DNA of 64,000 nt from Pontibacter actiniarum (GCF_003585765.1 NZ_CP021235.1:2666001-2730000), one strand, 5' to 3'. Shown: positions 47,615 to 57,010, numbered from the stretch's first letter. Notes: generated by a model from the letters alone, not told the origin. Numbers and translations: made by a program.

Positions 47615-48991
47615 ATGAAATCACTTTGTTCTCTTTTACTCCTGCTAGGTATAATTTTCACTCCTCATGCTGAAGCACAGGAGTTAAAGCGCCGAGCTTT
47701 TCTGGGGCTTTATACCGCTCCACTCCCCGATTCACTGGCAACAGTGCATAGGCTGGAGAATGGAGTGCTTGTAACAGCTGTTGCGCCTGGTTCGACTGCC
47801 AGTGCTTTAGGAATCGATAAACATGATATTGTACTCTCGATCAATAAAAAACAACTAAGTACACCAGGCGACGTAACAGCGCTCAATAAGACGCTTTACC
47901 CTGACCAGGTGATAACAGCACAGCTTCTGCGTGACGGCAAAAGGAAAAATTTAAAAGCCAAAACAGTAGGCAGGCCTGTGAATAAGCCTGACCACGCAAG
48001 CATCACGTACGGCCAGGTGCCGTTCAGAGAGGGGCAGTTAAGGACCATCACCTACACCCCTGCAAATGTGACCAAAAGCCCTGCCATCCTCTTTATTCCC
48101 GGCTTTCCGTGCCGTTCTATTGATGATTACGGCAACACTCCCTATGAGCAGCTTATCGAAGGCTGGAACGACCTTGGCTATGTGGTTATGCTTGTAGAAA
48201 AACCAGGCCTGGGCGACAATGAAAACACCCAGGACTGTATGCAGATTGACCTCTACACAGAGATAGAGGCTTTCGAACAGGGCCTATTGGAACTGAAGCG
48301 CCTCCCAGAGGTAGACCCTGAGAACATCTTTATTTTCGGCCACTCTATGGGGGGGATTGTTGCGCCTGTTATCAGTCAGAAGCATAGCTTGAAAGGCGTT
48401 ATGGTATACGGTAGCCCGTACCGCCCCTGGTTCGAGTTTGCTGCAGAGATGTTCCGCTTTCAAAAGCCGCTAACAGGCACAGATTATGTAGCCAGTGAGG
48501 AAACGCTGCGACAGCTGCATCATGTACTTTATCGCTATTTCGTTCTGAGGCAGCACCCAAGCGCCATTGCCGCTGCCGACCCTGCCTATGCAAAAATCTT
48601 ACAAGAGGAGTTCCAGTACCATGGCGGAGATGAATTTTGGTCACGAGACTACCGTTATTGGCAGCAGATTGACGAAATAAACCTGACCAAAGCCTGGGCC
48701 GAAACAGATGAGCATGTACTTTCTATATGGGGCGAATATGATTTCCAGGTAGTTAACGCAGAAGACCACAAACGAATTGCCGAGATAGTAAACCACTATC
48801 ACCCTGGTCATGCCACCTTTCTAACCATGCCAAAAACGAATCACTCCTTTATCAGAGTGCCAGGTATGGCCGAGGGCGTAGAACAAATGAACAAGCGTGA
48901 CCTGGAGTATAACAGGACCCACTTCAACACAAAACTTGTACAAGATACAGACGCCTGGATGAAAAAAGTGATGACCAGTAAACGGGAATAA
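47615..48991 (+). CDS. Exported alpha/beta hydrolase with N-terminal PDZ-like domain
   Basis: The protein is 458 residues from the ATG at 47615 (MKSLCSLLLLLGIIF signal peptide); an upstream frame adds 16 residues. A PDZ-like domain spans about 30-115 (GVLVTAVAPGSTASALGIDKHDIVLSIN). The hydrolase domain follows, with ILFIPGFPCRS for the oxyanion region, the nucleophile elbow GHSMGG (Ser244), an acidic residue likely in SIWGEYDFQV, and a histidine in MPKTNHSFIRVPG. The arrangement resembles prolyl-oligopeptidase/acyl-peptidase-like hydrolases. It is the first intact gene of a three-gene plus-strand run. Confidence 0.88.
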   Translation: MKSLCSLLLLLGIIFTPHAEAQELKRRAFLGLYTAPLPDSLATVHRLENGVLVTAVAPGSTASALGIDKHDIVLSINKKQLSTPGDVTALNKTLYPDQVITAQLLRDGKRKNLKAKTVGRPVNKPDHASITYGQVPFREGQLRTITYTPANVTKSPAILFIPGFPCRSIDDYGNTPYEQLIEGWNDLGYVVMLVEKPGLGDNENTQDCMQIDLYTEIEAFEQGLLELKRLPEVDPENIFIFGHSMGGIVAPVISQKHSLKGVMVYGSPYRPWFEFAAEMFRFQKPLTGTDYVASEETLRQLHHVLYRYFVLRQHPSAIAAADPAYAKILQEEFQYHGGDEFWSRDYRYWQQIDEINLTKAWAETDEHVLSIWGEYDFQVVNAEDHKRIAEIVNHYHPGHATFLTMPKTNHSFIRVPGMAEGVEQMNKRDLEYNRTHFNTKLVQDTDAWMKKVMTSKRE

Positions 48992-49152
48992 GGGCTACCG
49001 CTCAAGAAACTTTCCAACCCGGAACCGCTCTCTCCTAGTGTGTCAGCTTCTGGCTGGAAAGTTTAGCATGCACAGCGGAAAACAACCTCTGCAGCTCCAG
49101 GAAACAAAAGGCAGGCACCGCCTTTAACACCCAAACACCTAAAAATAAAGTT

Positions 49153-49608
49153 ATGAAAAAGAGTATCTCCAGCATTATGACATGCCTGTTCATTTGTTTC
49201 ACCTCCGTAACCTTAGGCGCGGGGGCCAGTCCAAAGAAAGAGCAGGAACTTAATGCCTTCCTTCAGGCCTATGTGGATGCGACCAATTCACACGACTTCG
49301 CCAATGTACAGCCCCTCTTGAAGTCCGAGGCGGTATACTGGTTCAATAAGAATGAAAGCGAAGGCATTGATGCCCTCAAAGTTAACTTTGAGGGCACATG
49401 GAATTACCTGCCTGACGAAGTCTACGGCATTGAAAATATTAGATGGCTTTCTGTTGAGAAGAAGAGTGCCACCTGCATTTACGAGTATACCTACCGGGGT
49501 ACACATGATGGAAAACCAATCCAAGGCAGAGGACGCGGGACCAGCGTGCTGGTGAAGCAGAATCGTAAATGGCGTATTGCACATGAGCATCTCTCTGTAC
49601 CTCAGTAA
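49153..49608 (+). CDS. Exported SnoaL-like / NTF2-fold protein (DUF4440 type)
   Basis: This 151-residue protein has a signal peptide (about 1-23, ending SVTLGAGA). The remainder (QELNAFLQAYVDATNSHDFANV, SEAVYWFNKNE, RGRGTSVLVKQNRKWRIAHEHLS) is a typical cone-shaped NTF2/SnoaL fold. Function is not predictable from sequence. It lies between the PDZ hydrolase and the M61 peptidase on the same strand, 161 bp after the former. Confidence 0.85.
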   Translation: MKKSISSIMTCLFICFTSVTLGAGASPKKEQELNAFLQAYVDATNSHDFANVQPLLKSEAVYWFNKNESEGIDALKVNFEGTWNYLPDEVYGIENIRWLSVEKKSATCIYEYTYRGTHDGKPIQGRGRGTSVLVKQNRKWRIAHEHLSVPQ

Positions 49609-49705
49609 GCAAGGCATAACACAATCAGACCCGCAGCAGTCGTACATCTGCCCATCAGGCAATATCTCTTCCTGTAACCAATTAAAAATCAATAGAATCA
49701 CTTGT

Positions 49706-51505
49706 ATGAGAAAAATTACGCTATCCCTGGGGCTATTTGCGCTGCAGGCCTTTCAACAACCTGCTACGGCTGGCAGAACACCGCTCCTAACCTACCAGGT
49801 AAACCTGAATGACCGGACCGACGACCACTTTAAAGTAACCCTGGATGTAAAAGGGCTCAAGCCAGAGCATAATATGTACCAGTTTGCAGCGACTGCCCCG
49901 GGAACTTACCAGACGATGGATATGGGTCGCTTTGTCCGCAACTTTAAAGCTTATGACAAAAGAGGCCGAGAGCTGCAGGTAAAACAGGTAAGCACGAACC
50001 AGTGGCAACTTAGCACCCCTGCCAAAGTACGCAGGATCACTTACCAGATTGCCGAGACCTGGGATACACCTGTTGAGAAAAACAGAATATACGCCATGTG
50101 CGGCACATCCCTGGAGAAAGATCATGCGCTGATTAACGGACAAGGAGTATTTGGCTACCTGCAAGGTCTGCAGGCAGCACCCATACGCATTAAACTGCAG
50201 TACCCACACGAGTGGCAGGTGGGCACTGCTCTAACCAAGGATAAGGAAGGCTACTATGTTGCTGCCAGTTTTGACCACATAGTTGATTCTCCTATACTGG
50301 CCGGTACGCTAACCAAAGCTGAAACTAAGTTCAGAGATACCACCATAGACATCTACACGTACTCCAAGACAGGTTTAATCAAGTCGCAGGACCTCCTAAA
50401 CAATATGACAGACATGCTGGAAGCAGCCAACACTTTTGTGGTTGATTTTCCTGTGGACCGCTACACGTTCCTCTATCATTTCGAAAACGAAACCTGGGGT
50501 GCCTGGGAGCACTCCTACTCTTCAGAGTATATTTACAAAGAAGCACCGCTTACACCTACCTATGCCAACCAGTTGACGGATGTGGCAGCCCATGAATTCT
50601 TCCACATCATTACCCCACTTAACATTCACAGTGAACTGATCGAGCAGTTTAACTTTGTTACTCCTACCCCTTCACAGCATTTGTGGCTCTATGAGGGGAC
50701 CACGGAATGGGCCTCTGACATGATGCGGTTAAGAGGGAAAATGATTGACCTGCCAGCCTACCTGGAGGATATGACGGAGAAACTCATTTTCGATGACCGC
50801 ATGGACAAGAACTACAGCCTGCATAAACTGAGTCTTACGTCCTATACACCGGAAGGCCAGAAGCAGTATGGTAATATTTACCACCGCGGGGCCGTCGTGG
50901 CAGCCCTTTTGGATATCCGGCTTCTAGAGCTGTCGGAGGGGAGGCGAGGCCTCCGGGAAGTAGTCAATGAGCTCTCAAAGGACTACGGTCCCAAGAAGGC
51001 GTTTTCAGAGGCTGAGTTCTTCAGCGTGTTTGCCTCCAAAACATATCCTGAGATCGAAGACTTCTTTAACCGTTATGTGAAAGGAGCTGAGGCCTTACCT
51101 CTTAGCGATTACTTCAATAAACTGGGTATCGTCTATCATGAATCAGCCAAAACAGGAGCAATGAAGCCTTATGTCGGCTATGGATTCGCCGTAGCAGACG
51201 AAAATATAGTTTTTGCTAAAGTAGATGAGAAGCTGCAGGAAATGGGTTTACAGAACGGTGATGTCCTGGTGGCGTTCAACGGCATAAACATAACATTTGA
51301 AAACGCACAACAAGAGGTTAAGAAGCTATCCGCAGCAAAAAAAGGCGATATTAACACCTACACAGTTCTTCGCAACGGTAATAAGCTGGAAGTAAAGACT
51401 ACCGTTCTGGAAAAGGAAGAGGAGGTGAGACACCAATTTAAGATAAACGAAGCTGCAACCCCAAAGCAGTTGGCTCTCCGAAACCGCTGGATGACTAATC
51501 TATAA
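49706..51505 (+). CDS. M61-family metallopeptidase with C-terminal PDZ domain
   Basis: This is 599 residues from the ATG at 49706 (MRKITLSLGLFALQAF signal peptide); the longer upstream frame overlaps the previous gene and is disfavoured. The zinc-binding motif HEFFH is at residues 296-300, with the third ligand likely in LYEGTTEWAS. An N-terminal beta domain (about 25-180) and a C-terminal PDZ domain (about 485-570, VGYGFAVADENIVFAKV, LQNGDVLVAFNG) complete the glycyl-aminopeptidase-like M61 layout. It is probably periplasmic or surface-exposed and may trim peptides. Confidence 0.92.
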   Translation: MRKITLSLGLFALQAFQQPATAGRTPLLTYQVNLNDRTDDHFKVTLDVKGLKPEHNMYQFAATAPGTYQTMDMGRFVRNFKAYDKRGRELQVKQVSTNQWQLSTPAKVRRITYQIAETWDTPVEKNRIYAMCGTSLEKDHALINGQGVFGYLQGLQAAPIRIKLQYPHEWQVGTALTKDKEGYYVAASFDHIVDSPILAGTLTKAETKFRDTTIDIYTYSKTGLIKSQDLLNNMTDMLEAANTFVVDFPVDRYTFLYHFENETWGAWEHSYSSEYIYKEAPLTPTYANQLTDVAAHEFFHIITPLNIHSELIEQFNFVTPTPSQHLWLYEGTTEWASDMMRLRGKMIDLPAYLEDMTEKLIFDDRMDKNYSLHKLSLTSYTPEGQKQYGNIYHRGAVVAALLDIRLLELSEGRRGLREVVNELSKDYGPKKAFSEAEFFSVFASKTYPEIEDFFNRYVKGAEALPLSDYFNKLGIVYHESAKTGAMKPYVGYGFAVADENIVFAKVDEKLQEMGLQNGDVLVAFNGINITFENAQQEVKKLSAAKKGDINTYTVLRNGNKLEVKTTVLEKEEEVRHQFKINEAATPKQLALRNRWMTNL

Positions 51506-51535
51506 TAGTAGTCGTAGACTTTCTAGTCTTACCGC

Positions 51536-51565
51536 CCTCCAAAGTTTACCTCTGGAGGATTTTTC
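51536..51565 (+). terminator. Terminator after M61 peptidase gene
   Basis: The stem cctcca/tggagg with extra closing pairs is followed by atttttcatttt on the plus strand, 30 bp after the M61 stop codon. Confidence 0.6.
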
Positions 51566-51637
51566 ATTTTCTTCAATGTTAATCGTTGTACTTGTAACTG
51601 ACACTACAGCTAATCTTTGTAAGAGAAGGCTTGCAGG

Positions 51638-51702
51638 TTCATTTTTCTTTCGCAACCCCTCCATGGTTTGTTGAGAGGGGATTACGAAAGAAAAATATGA
51701 AG
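51638..51702. repeat. Long imperfect hairpin
   Basis: The arms pair over about 24 bp with a two-base bulge (ttcat..ttttctttcg..ccctc with gagggg..cgaaagaaaaatatgaa). It lies between convergent genes and lacks a clear terminal T-run. Confidence 0.55.
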
Positions 51703-51873
51703 TGGGGAAACTAGGTAAACTACTGTTCAATGCCAGAGAATGTCAGTCTACATCCTAACTGTTACAGCTTAACCTACGCCGAGACACTTAACATCCGCTT
51801 CAACATACCCTGCATGGCTGATTTAAAGGCATCTTCTTTAGCAATGATGCAAGGGCTACTCTCATTTTGCCTG

Positions 51874-52296
51874 TTAATTGTCTTCGCTCTGGAAGCGTAT
51901 ACACGTCCAAGTTGCCTCTATAGCAGGTTCTCCGTCTAGGTAAGCAACACCGGATTGTTTCAGGATACGCTCACTCACCCTGAGGTGGCGGATTACCATT
52001 TTTATCTCAGCGCCGTGGGGAACAACTTTGTGAAAAACTGCAGACTCAATTGCTGCTAGGCCAAATAGCCCTTGTATGGTACTGAACTTTTTGATGCCTG
52101 CTCCACCACATTGTGCCATAGCCTCAATCAGAATAGTGCCCGGTACAAAATCCAGATTTGGGAAGGTGGTCCTCAGCGTTAGGTTAGCTTTGTCGAATGT
52201 AATAGTGCCAATGGTTTCTACCTCGTTACTAAGAAGAATAGTATCGACAAATAGGAACGGTTCGCGGTGTGGCAATAAATTCTGAACATCTTTCAT
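51874..52296 (-). CDS. FabZ-like hotdog-fold protein lacking the catalytic histidine
   Basis: This 140-residue protein is clearly in the FabZ/3-hydroxyacyl-ACP dehydratase superfamily: LPHREPFLFVD at the N-terminus and PGTILIEAMAQ, containing the conserved glutamate (Glu58). In FabZ the catalytic histidine sits in a GHFP motif before PGxLxxEAxAQ. Here that block reads R-T-T-F-P, so the histidine is replaced by threonine (Thr44). The protein may therefore bind acyl groups or use other chemistry. It is not in a visible lipid operon. Confidence 0.8.
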   Translation of the reverse strand: MKDVQNLLPHREPFLFVDTILLSNEVETIGTITFDKANLTLRTTFPNLDFVPGTILIEAMAQCGGAGIKKFSTIQGLFGLAAIESAVFHKVVPHGAEIKMVIRHLRVSERILKQSGVAYLDGEPAIEATWTCIRFQSEDN

Positions 52297-53431
52297 AGTT
52301 GTGTGTATGGGGTTAGATTTATGGCTTTAGCTAACAGGCTGTTGCAAGCCAATGCGACAGATTAAGATAGCTAGAAATATTTTTAAAAACTCTCTCAGAC
52401 CACTTTTTTATCTAGCTCTCCAAAGATTTCTACTCCCTGAAAGTCACGCACGGCGTAGCCAAATAGGATATTGTTCTTGCTGTTATCTCATGGTGTGTCA
52501 TCTACAAATTAGGAGTCTGCAGGTTGTCGTCCGCTGTCACTTCCTTCGTATGGACGGGCTTGCCATTGCCAGTTCTGCGCCAGCAGCCTCAGTTCCTCCA
52601 GGAAATGGTTCAAAATTCGGTTGCGGTCCTTAATATTTGATAGTTACTGTAATAGAAAATAAGCTCCAAGGCATTGTAAAGAATCTGCTACTTCTTTTTG
52701 AAAAGCAGGCGACACTTATGACCATCATCCTGTTCCTTATCCTTACGCACAGGTCTGCACTCAATGTTTCTGGTGCAGGCTTTGCCCACTCGGTGCTTCT
52801 AATCTAATATGTACCCGGGCTTACCCAAATTTCCATCAAAGATCTTATCACATCCACACAACTTTTTACGAATCTGCCCTGATTTGTTGGTAAGCTCATC
52901 AACCTGAACTTCTGGAAGCACCTTTTAAGTTGAATTACTTATTGAGCGAACTTTCCTTTTTAACCCAAGTTGCGAGCTACTGGATGACTTGTGTTAAGGT
53001 ATAGGTGAAGAGGATGAGCTTTAGTATGAAATCTTCAGCTGTAACAGCATGTAGTATCTTGGGGAAAACCCTGTAGTGCTGCTGAAAATAGTTTTGAGGC
53101 GCTTTCGGTAGTATTCCTTAAAAGGCCATGCGTGGCTCGTCCTTCTGCTTGCTGTTAGACTTGCGGCAGCCTCGTAGCTGAACCTGGTCGCATTCCCTGG
53201 GCAGGTCCTCAATCTAATAGCAGGTGTAGGGACATCAGCGTAAAGCTGGCTGGATCGGGGAAGGTTCAAGGAATGGATTGGAAAGCAGTGATATCGACAA
53301 AGGAGCTGGCATGAATGTAAAACTGGACCGACACCCCATCCGAGGTGGTGGTGACCTGGATGAAGAAGCCGTGGAATTTACGCCACCACCCCATGCACTA
53401 TCTCACAAATTAAGTTAATTAGTTAACATAC
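52297..53431. other. Gene-poor region upstream of the IS5 elements
   Basis: About 1.1 kb with no convincing gene. On the minus strand there is a short Cys-rich run near 52700-52900 (KKLCGCDKIFDG, later IECRPVRKDKEQ) interrupted by stops, possibly a remnant. I cannot assign it. Confidence 0.4.
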
Positions 53432-53434
53432 TTA
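53432..53434. repeat. Target-site triplet TTA, left of IS5 element A
   Basis: First of three TTA copies (53432, 54309, 55192) that bracket the two IS5-family elements. Confidence 0.6.
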
Positions 53435-54308
53435 GAGGCTGTTTTGATTTAATTGAATAGAAAAGTAGGTGCCGGTTGTTGGGTAAGAAAAGTTTGCAGA
53501 CTTATGGCTTACCCAAGTGATTTAACCGACACCCAATGGCAATGTATAGAAAAGATACTGGAAGATGAAATGCTCGGCAGGAAGCGCATCTGGCCTCTTC
53601 GCAGCATCCTCAACGCCATCTTCTATGTGAGCAAAGGGGGCATCCAGTGGCGCATGATGCCTGCAGAGCTTCCACCCTGGCAAACAGTCTACTACCATTA
53701 CCGCAAATGGCGGCACAATGGTTTCTGGGAGTTGCTCCACGAGAGCCTCCACAAGAAAGTGAGGAGCAGGCACGGCAAAGAACATTCCCCGAGTGTAGGC
53801 ATCCTGGACTCACAGAGCGTGAAAACCGTGCAGCAGGGCGGGCAAAGGGGCTATGACGCGGCCAAGCGGATAAAAGGGCTCTGGGCGGCACCTGGTGGTG
53901 GACACGCTGGGGCTGATGATCATGGTGATTGTGCACCGGGCCGACATCAGCGAGCGGCGGGGAGGCAGCTATCTGCTCCTGCGGCTCGCCTCCAGGGTAG
54001 CCGACTTCGGCAGGCTCCGTGTCTTCTTCGCCGACCAGGGTTACGGCGGGCAAAGGATGCGGGACTGGGTCAGGAGCACCTTCAGGGAACTGGGCTGGAG
54101 ACTTCAGATAGTGGACAGGATTCACAAGAAGGCTTTTGTGGCCTTGCCCAAACGCTGGATTGTGGAGCGTACCTTCGGCTGGTTTAACCTCTACCGAAGG
54201 CTTTCCAAAGACTATGAATGCAGCACCAAGTCAGCCGAGACCATGATACAGATTACCATGATACACATCATGCTTAAAAAATTATCTAAATGAAATCAAA
54301 ACAGCCTC
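53435..54308 (+). mobile_element. IS5-family element A (874 bp)
   Basis: Perfect 16-bp terminal inverted repeats, GAGGCTGTTTTGATTT at the left end and its complement at the right end. The element is flanked by TTA on both sides, matching the TNA target preference of the IS427 group of IS5. It carries a frameshifted transposase. Confidence 0.88.
53504..54293 (+). pseudogene. IS5-family transposase, frameshifted
   Basis: The first frame (MAYPSDLTDTQWQCIEKIL to DSQSVKTVQQGG and YDAAKRIKG) carries the N-terminal domain and the first catalytic aspartate. At about 53880 one extra base relative to an expected KGRKRHLVVDTLG shifts the frame. The rest continues from VDTLGLMIMVIVHRADI to the second Asp (FADQGYGG) and the Glu in VERTFGWFNLYRRLSKDYE. 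The change is +1, not the -1 normally programmed in IS5 elements, so a loss-of-function indel is likely. Confidence 0.8.
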
Positions 54309-54311
54309 TTA
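54309..54311. repeat. Shared target-site triplet TTA between the two IS5 elements
   Basis: The single TTA separates the right end of element A from the left end of element B and serves as flank for both. Confidence 0.6.
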
Positions 54312-55191
54312 GAGCATGCTTAAATTTATAACCTTCTGATTTTTAGTTAATCCGGTTAATAATGAGCTGACAATTCTGCCATAATACCCATGCTTCTGCG
54401 CTTTTGGTGGTCTTTTCATGGTCTTTGTCGAGCCTTCGGGAGAAATTGAACAGGCCAAAGGTCCTCTCGCTGACCCACCGCCACTTGACAGGCACAAAGC
54501 CCTCCGAGCCAGGAGGCTTGGAGGATATCTCCAGTTCCACCCCCAACAGGTTCTCCGAGACCCAGTCCAGGAACACCTTCTCATAGGCCGCGTCTGCCAG
54601 TATCTTCTCCATGCGGTGCAGGTAACCCCGCAGCGGGTCCACCACCCGCTCGGCCACGGCCCCGTCAGCATTGTTTGCTGCGTGCACCACCACACCCCAC
54701 ACCAGGCCCAGCGTATCAGTTATCACGTGGCGCTTGCGGCCGTTTATCTTCTTGTTGCCGTCCACGCCCGTCTCCGCACTGACGAAAGGAGCCACCTTTA
54801 CTGACTGGCTGTCAATGCTTAGCAGGCTGAGCGAGGCTTCTTTGCCGACCCTTCCCCGCTCCAGCTGGTTGAGCGAGAAGTTCAGCCTTTCCAGTGTGCC
54901 GTCCGCTTTCCACCTGCTGAAGTAGTAGTACACCAACTGCCACTTGGGAAAGAGCTCCGTGGGCAGGTTGCGCCACTGATTGCCAAGGCGAAGGCACCAG
55001 AAGATGGCGTCGGCAATAACCCTGAGCGAGTGTTTGCGATTCCGATGGATGGGAAGTGATTCCTTCACAATATCCCATTGCGAGTCAGTGAGTCTCTGAT
55101 ACTGAGATTGCATAAGCTTTTGAGTTTGGTCACTTATTGCTTACGCGCTAACTCGCTTTTTTTTGCCCAGCTCCAAAATTTAAACATGCTC
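54312..55191 (-). mobile_element. IS5-family element B (880 bp), intact
   Basis: Terminal inverted repeats GAGCATGCTTAAATTT (left) and AAATTTAAACATGCTC (right) match at 15 of 16 positions. The flanking TTA is present at 54309 and 55192. The transposase gene inside is intact. Confidence 0.88.
54343..55113 (-). CDS. IS5-family transposase (intact)
   Basis: This 256-residue single-frame transposase has an N-terminal DUF4096-type domain (YQRLTDSQWDIVKESLP) and a DDE domain: Asp in LSIDSQSVKV, the GRKRHVITDTLGL block, Asp in ILADAAYEKVF, and Glu in WVSERTFGLFNFSRRLDKDHE. It differs substantially from the element A transposase, so the two elements are different IS5 members. Confidence 0.93.
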   Translation of the reverse strand: MQSQYQRLTDSQWDIVKESLPIHRNRKHSLRVIADAIFWCLRLGNQWRNLPTELFPKWQLVYYYFSRWKADGTLERLNFSLNQLERGRVGKEASLSLLSIDSQSVKVAPFVSAETGVDGNKKINGRKRHVITDTLGLVWGVVVHAANNADGAVAERVVDPLRGYLHRMEKILADAAYEKVFLDWVSENLLGVELEISSKPPGSEGFVPVKWRWVSERTFGLFNFSRRLDKDHEKTTKSAEAWVLWQNCQLIINRIN

Positions 55192-55194
55192 TTA
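55192..55194. repeat. Target-site triplet TTA, right of IS5 element B
   Basis: Third TTA copy, completing the duplication around element B. Confidence 0.6.
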
Positions 55195-55613
55195 AACTGA
55201 GCGACAGGAGCAACACTAAAAGAAGTAAATATCTAAAATTTAGAAGGTTAAGCTTATGAGTAAAATAACATACTAGTAAACAACTAGTTATAACACAGTG
55301 TACAAAAGAGCTTGACGCTTCTTACTTCAGAATATATCAGAAGCTACGGCATAGCACTAATGATTTAAATAAGGAGACATAGCTTTCCTACAGTTCACAC
55401 CTATAGAGCCGTTCCAAAGCAAAAATTTAACAGTCATTCGTTTTAGTGCAAAGCTAGCCTTGCGTGCCGGACACGGGACAAGGTAGTCCTGGAAAAATGG
55501 GTATCCCAAGGGGAACCCTCCACATTTTTCCAGGCTCCACCTTGCCCTTAGTCCGTCCCGAAGGCAGATGGGGGCACCATAATCAATTTCCTCACACTTT
55601 AAAACAAGAGATT
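55195..55613. other. Leader region of the RadC-like gene with extensive inverted repeats
   Basis: The first 270 bp are AT-rich without features. From about 55470 the sequence becomes GC-rich and folds: cctggaaaaatg at 55488-55499 pairs with its complement at 55523-55534, and outer segments (caaggt with accttg; parts of ggacacgggac with gtccgtccc) can extend the stem. This looks like a structured 5' leader or palindromic control region. Confidence 0.55.
55488..55534 (+). repeat. Core inverted repeat in the RadC leader
   Basis: Perfect 12-bp arms (55488-55499 and 55523-55534) surround a 23-bp loop that contains a smaller complementarity. It lies 80 bp before the RadC-like start codon. Confidence 0.65.
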
Positions 55614-56084
55614 ATGGAAAAGGCAACTAAATCCCCAGCCATCTACCGCGTAGCCGAAGTAAAGCTCTCCTACCGCAACCGCGTCAAGCCCTCTGAAAGA
55701 CCACAGGTTACTTGTTCAACAGACTCCTACAAGGTGCTTAAAGAGAGTTGGGACTCAGACAAACTAGAATTTATCGAGCAGTTCAAGGTACTGCTGCTCA
55801 ACCGCGCTAACCGGGTGCTGGGCGTCTACGAGCTCTCCACTGGGGGCGTGGCCGGTACCGTCGCCGACCCCAAGCTCATCTTTGTGGCCGCGTTAAAAGC
55901 TTGCGCCTCGGGCATCATTCTCTCCCACAATCACCCCTCCGGTAACCTCAAACCCAGCACAGCGGACCTACAGCTGACCAAGAAGATCAAGCAGGGCGGC
56001 GAGCTACTGGACATCGCGGTACTGGACCACATCATCCTCACCAGCGAAAATTACTATTCGCTGGCAGATGAGGGGCTGTTATAG
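55614..56084 (+). CDS. RadC-like JAB/MPN domain protein
   Basis: The protein is 156 residues from the ATG at 55614; an upstream open frame crosses the structured leader and is not supported. The JAMM-type motif is SHNHPSGNLKPSTAD, preceded by the conserved glutamate in GVYELSTGG. The N-terminal helix-hairpin-helix of chromosomal RadC is absent, as is usual in the short RadC copies on Bacteroidota mobile elements. Role is unknown; despite the name, a DNA-repair role is not established. Confidence 0.9.
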   Translation: MEKATKSPAIYRVAEVKLSYRNRVKPSERPQVTCSTDSYKVLKESWDSDKLEFIEQFKVLLLNRANRVLGVYELSTGGVAGTVADPKLIFVAALKACASGIILSHNHPSGNLKPSTADLQLTKKIKQGGELLDIAVLDHIILTSENYYSLADEGLL

Positions 56085-56130
56085 CCCCTCTTTTTGCTCG
56101 TGTCGAAGTTGTACGCCTGACCTCCTCCTA

Positions 56131-56784
56131 TTAGGAGAGCCCAAACTTCTTGGTCAAATAGTCGTCCATCTTTTTCCCAACCCCGAGTTTCCGTTTCAGC
56201 TCGTGCTCTTCAAGATTAATGAACTCCATTAGCCCCAGCTCATGCTCTTCCATTGCTTTATCCTTTCTATAGCGCCAATAGGTATTATAGAAACCTGGCC
56301 GCAGCCAAAGCTTCACCACTTGCGTATCTTCCTCAAAATAGTGGTTGATCTTCTCCACAAAGAAATAGGAATCGCCCATGTAAGCTGAGAAGAAAGGAAC
56401 AGAGACTTCCTCTCCTACCCGTGGCACAACCGGCAACTGGTCGGCCTCGAAACTCATAAACTTACCTTTCCTCCAGCCCCTGATCAGAAACTCGTAACGA
56501 ATTTTAGTAAAAGAGAATACCGGTCTTGCCTCATGATCGAGCACAAGGTCATGGTATGTCTCCTCCACGTACTTCCTGATTTTGCCATACTGTAGACCTG
56601 TGGCAACAGATAAATCCTTTAAGGAAGGCATCGGCGTATCGTCATCATAGAACAAGTCCCTTGCTAATATGTCCTTTAGCAGAACATCGTAAGCTTTCCC
56701 ATTCTCTGTAAGCTTCATGGCTTTGCCCTTCATTGAGCTGATGTTCATCAGCATACCTTTAGTTGACATACTATCCTCTTTCAT
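56131..56784 (-). CDS. Hypothetical protein, 217 residues, possible winged-helix region
   Basis: I do not recognise the family. A segment near residues 50-85 (PMPSLKDLSVATGLQYGKIRKYVEETYHDL) could form a helix-turn-helix, which would make it a DNA-binding protein. The rest is mixed alpha/beta with aromatic clusters. It faces the RadC-like gene with a 46-bp gap and is divergent from the nuclease gene at 57011. An accessory-island regulator is one possibility. Confidence 0.65.
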   Translation of the reverse strand: MKEDSMSTKGMLMNISSMKGKAMKLTENGKAYDVLLKDILARDLFYDDDTPMPSLKDLSVATGLQYGKIRKYVEETYHDLVLDHEARPVFSFTKIRYEFLIRGWRKGKFMSFEADQLPVVPRVGEEVSVPFFSAYMGDSYFFVEKINHYFEEDTQVVKLWLRPGFYNTYWRYRKDKAMEEHELGLMEFINLEEHELKRKLGVGKKMDDYLTKKFGLS

Positions 56785-57010
56785 CTAGTTGCTATATAAG
56801 GATTTCACTTGCACATGTAATGGTTTTGTATACTTATAGTTCCAGGAGGATGATTGCTGAATTCCCAAAAATTGTAAAATAGAATAAGTGCAGTATATTA
56901 GCTGATGCGTATATAGTTATTGTCTTCAGTAAGTGGAGTGGGAGTAGCATCAAAAAATATTCTCAATTGCACGTGACAGCGTTACCCTAAACAGTTGCTG
57001 CTGGCCAGGT

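Larger units (their letters stand above)
51506..51873. other. Convergent intergenic region with two stem-loops
   Basis: This 368-bp spacer between the M61 gene and the convergent hotdog-fold gene holds a terminator at 51536-51565 and a long imperfect hairpin at about 51638-51702. No gene is supported. Confidence 0.5.

Noticed and set aside
53021..53269. 82-codon minus-strand frame before the IS5 elements
   Set aside because: No recognisable domain; surrounded by stops in a decayed region.
55464..55613. N-terminal extension of the RadC-like protein
   Set aside because: It translates the strongly structured leader; the ATG at 55614 gives the usual start of this protein type.
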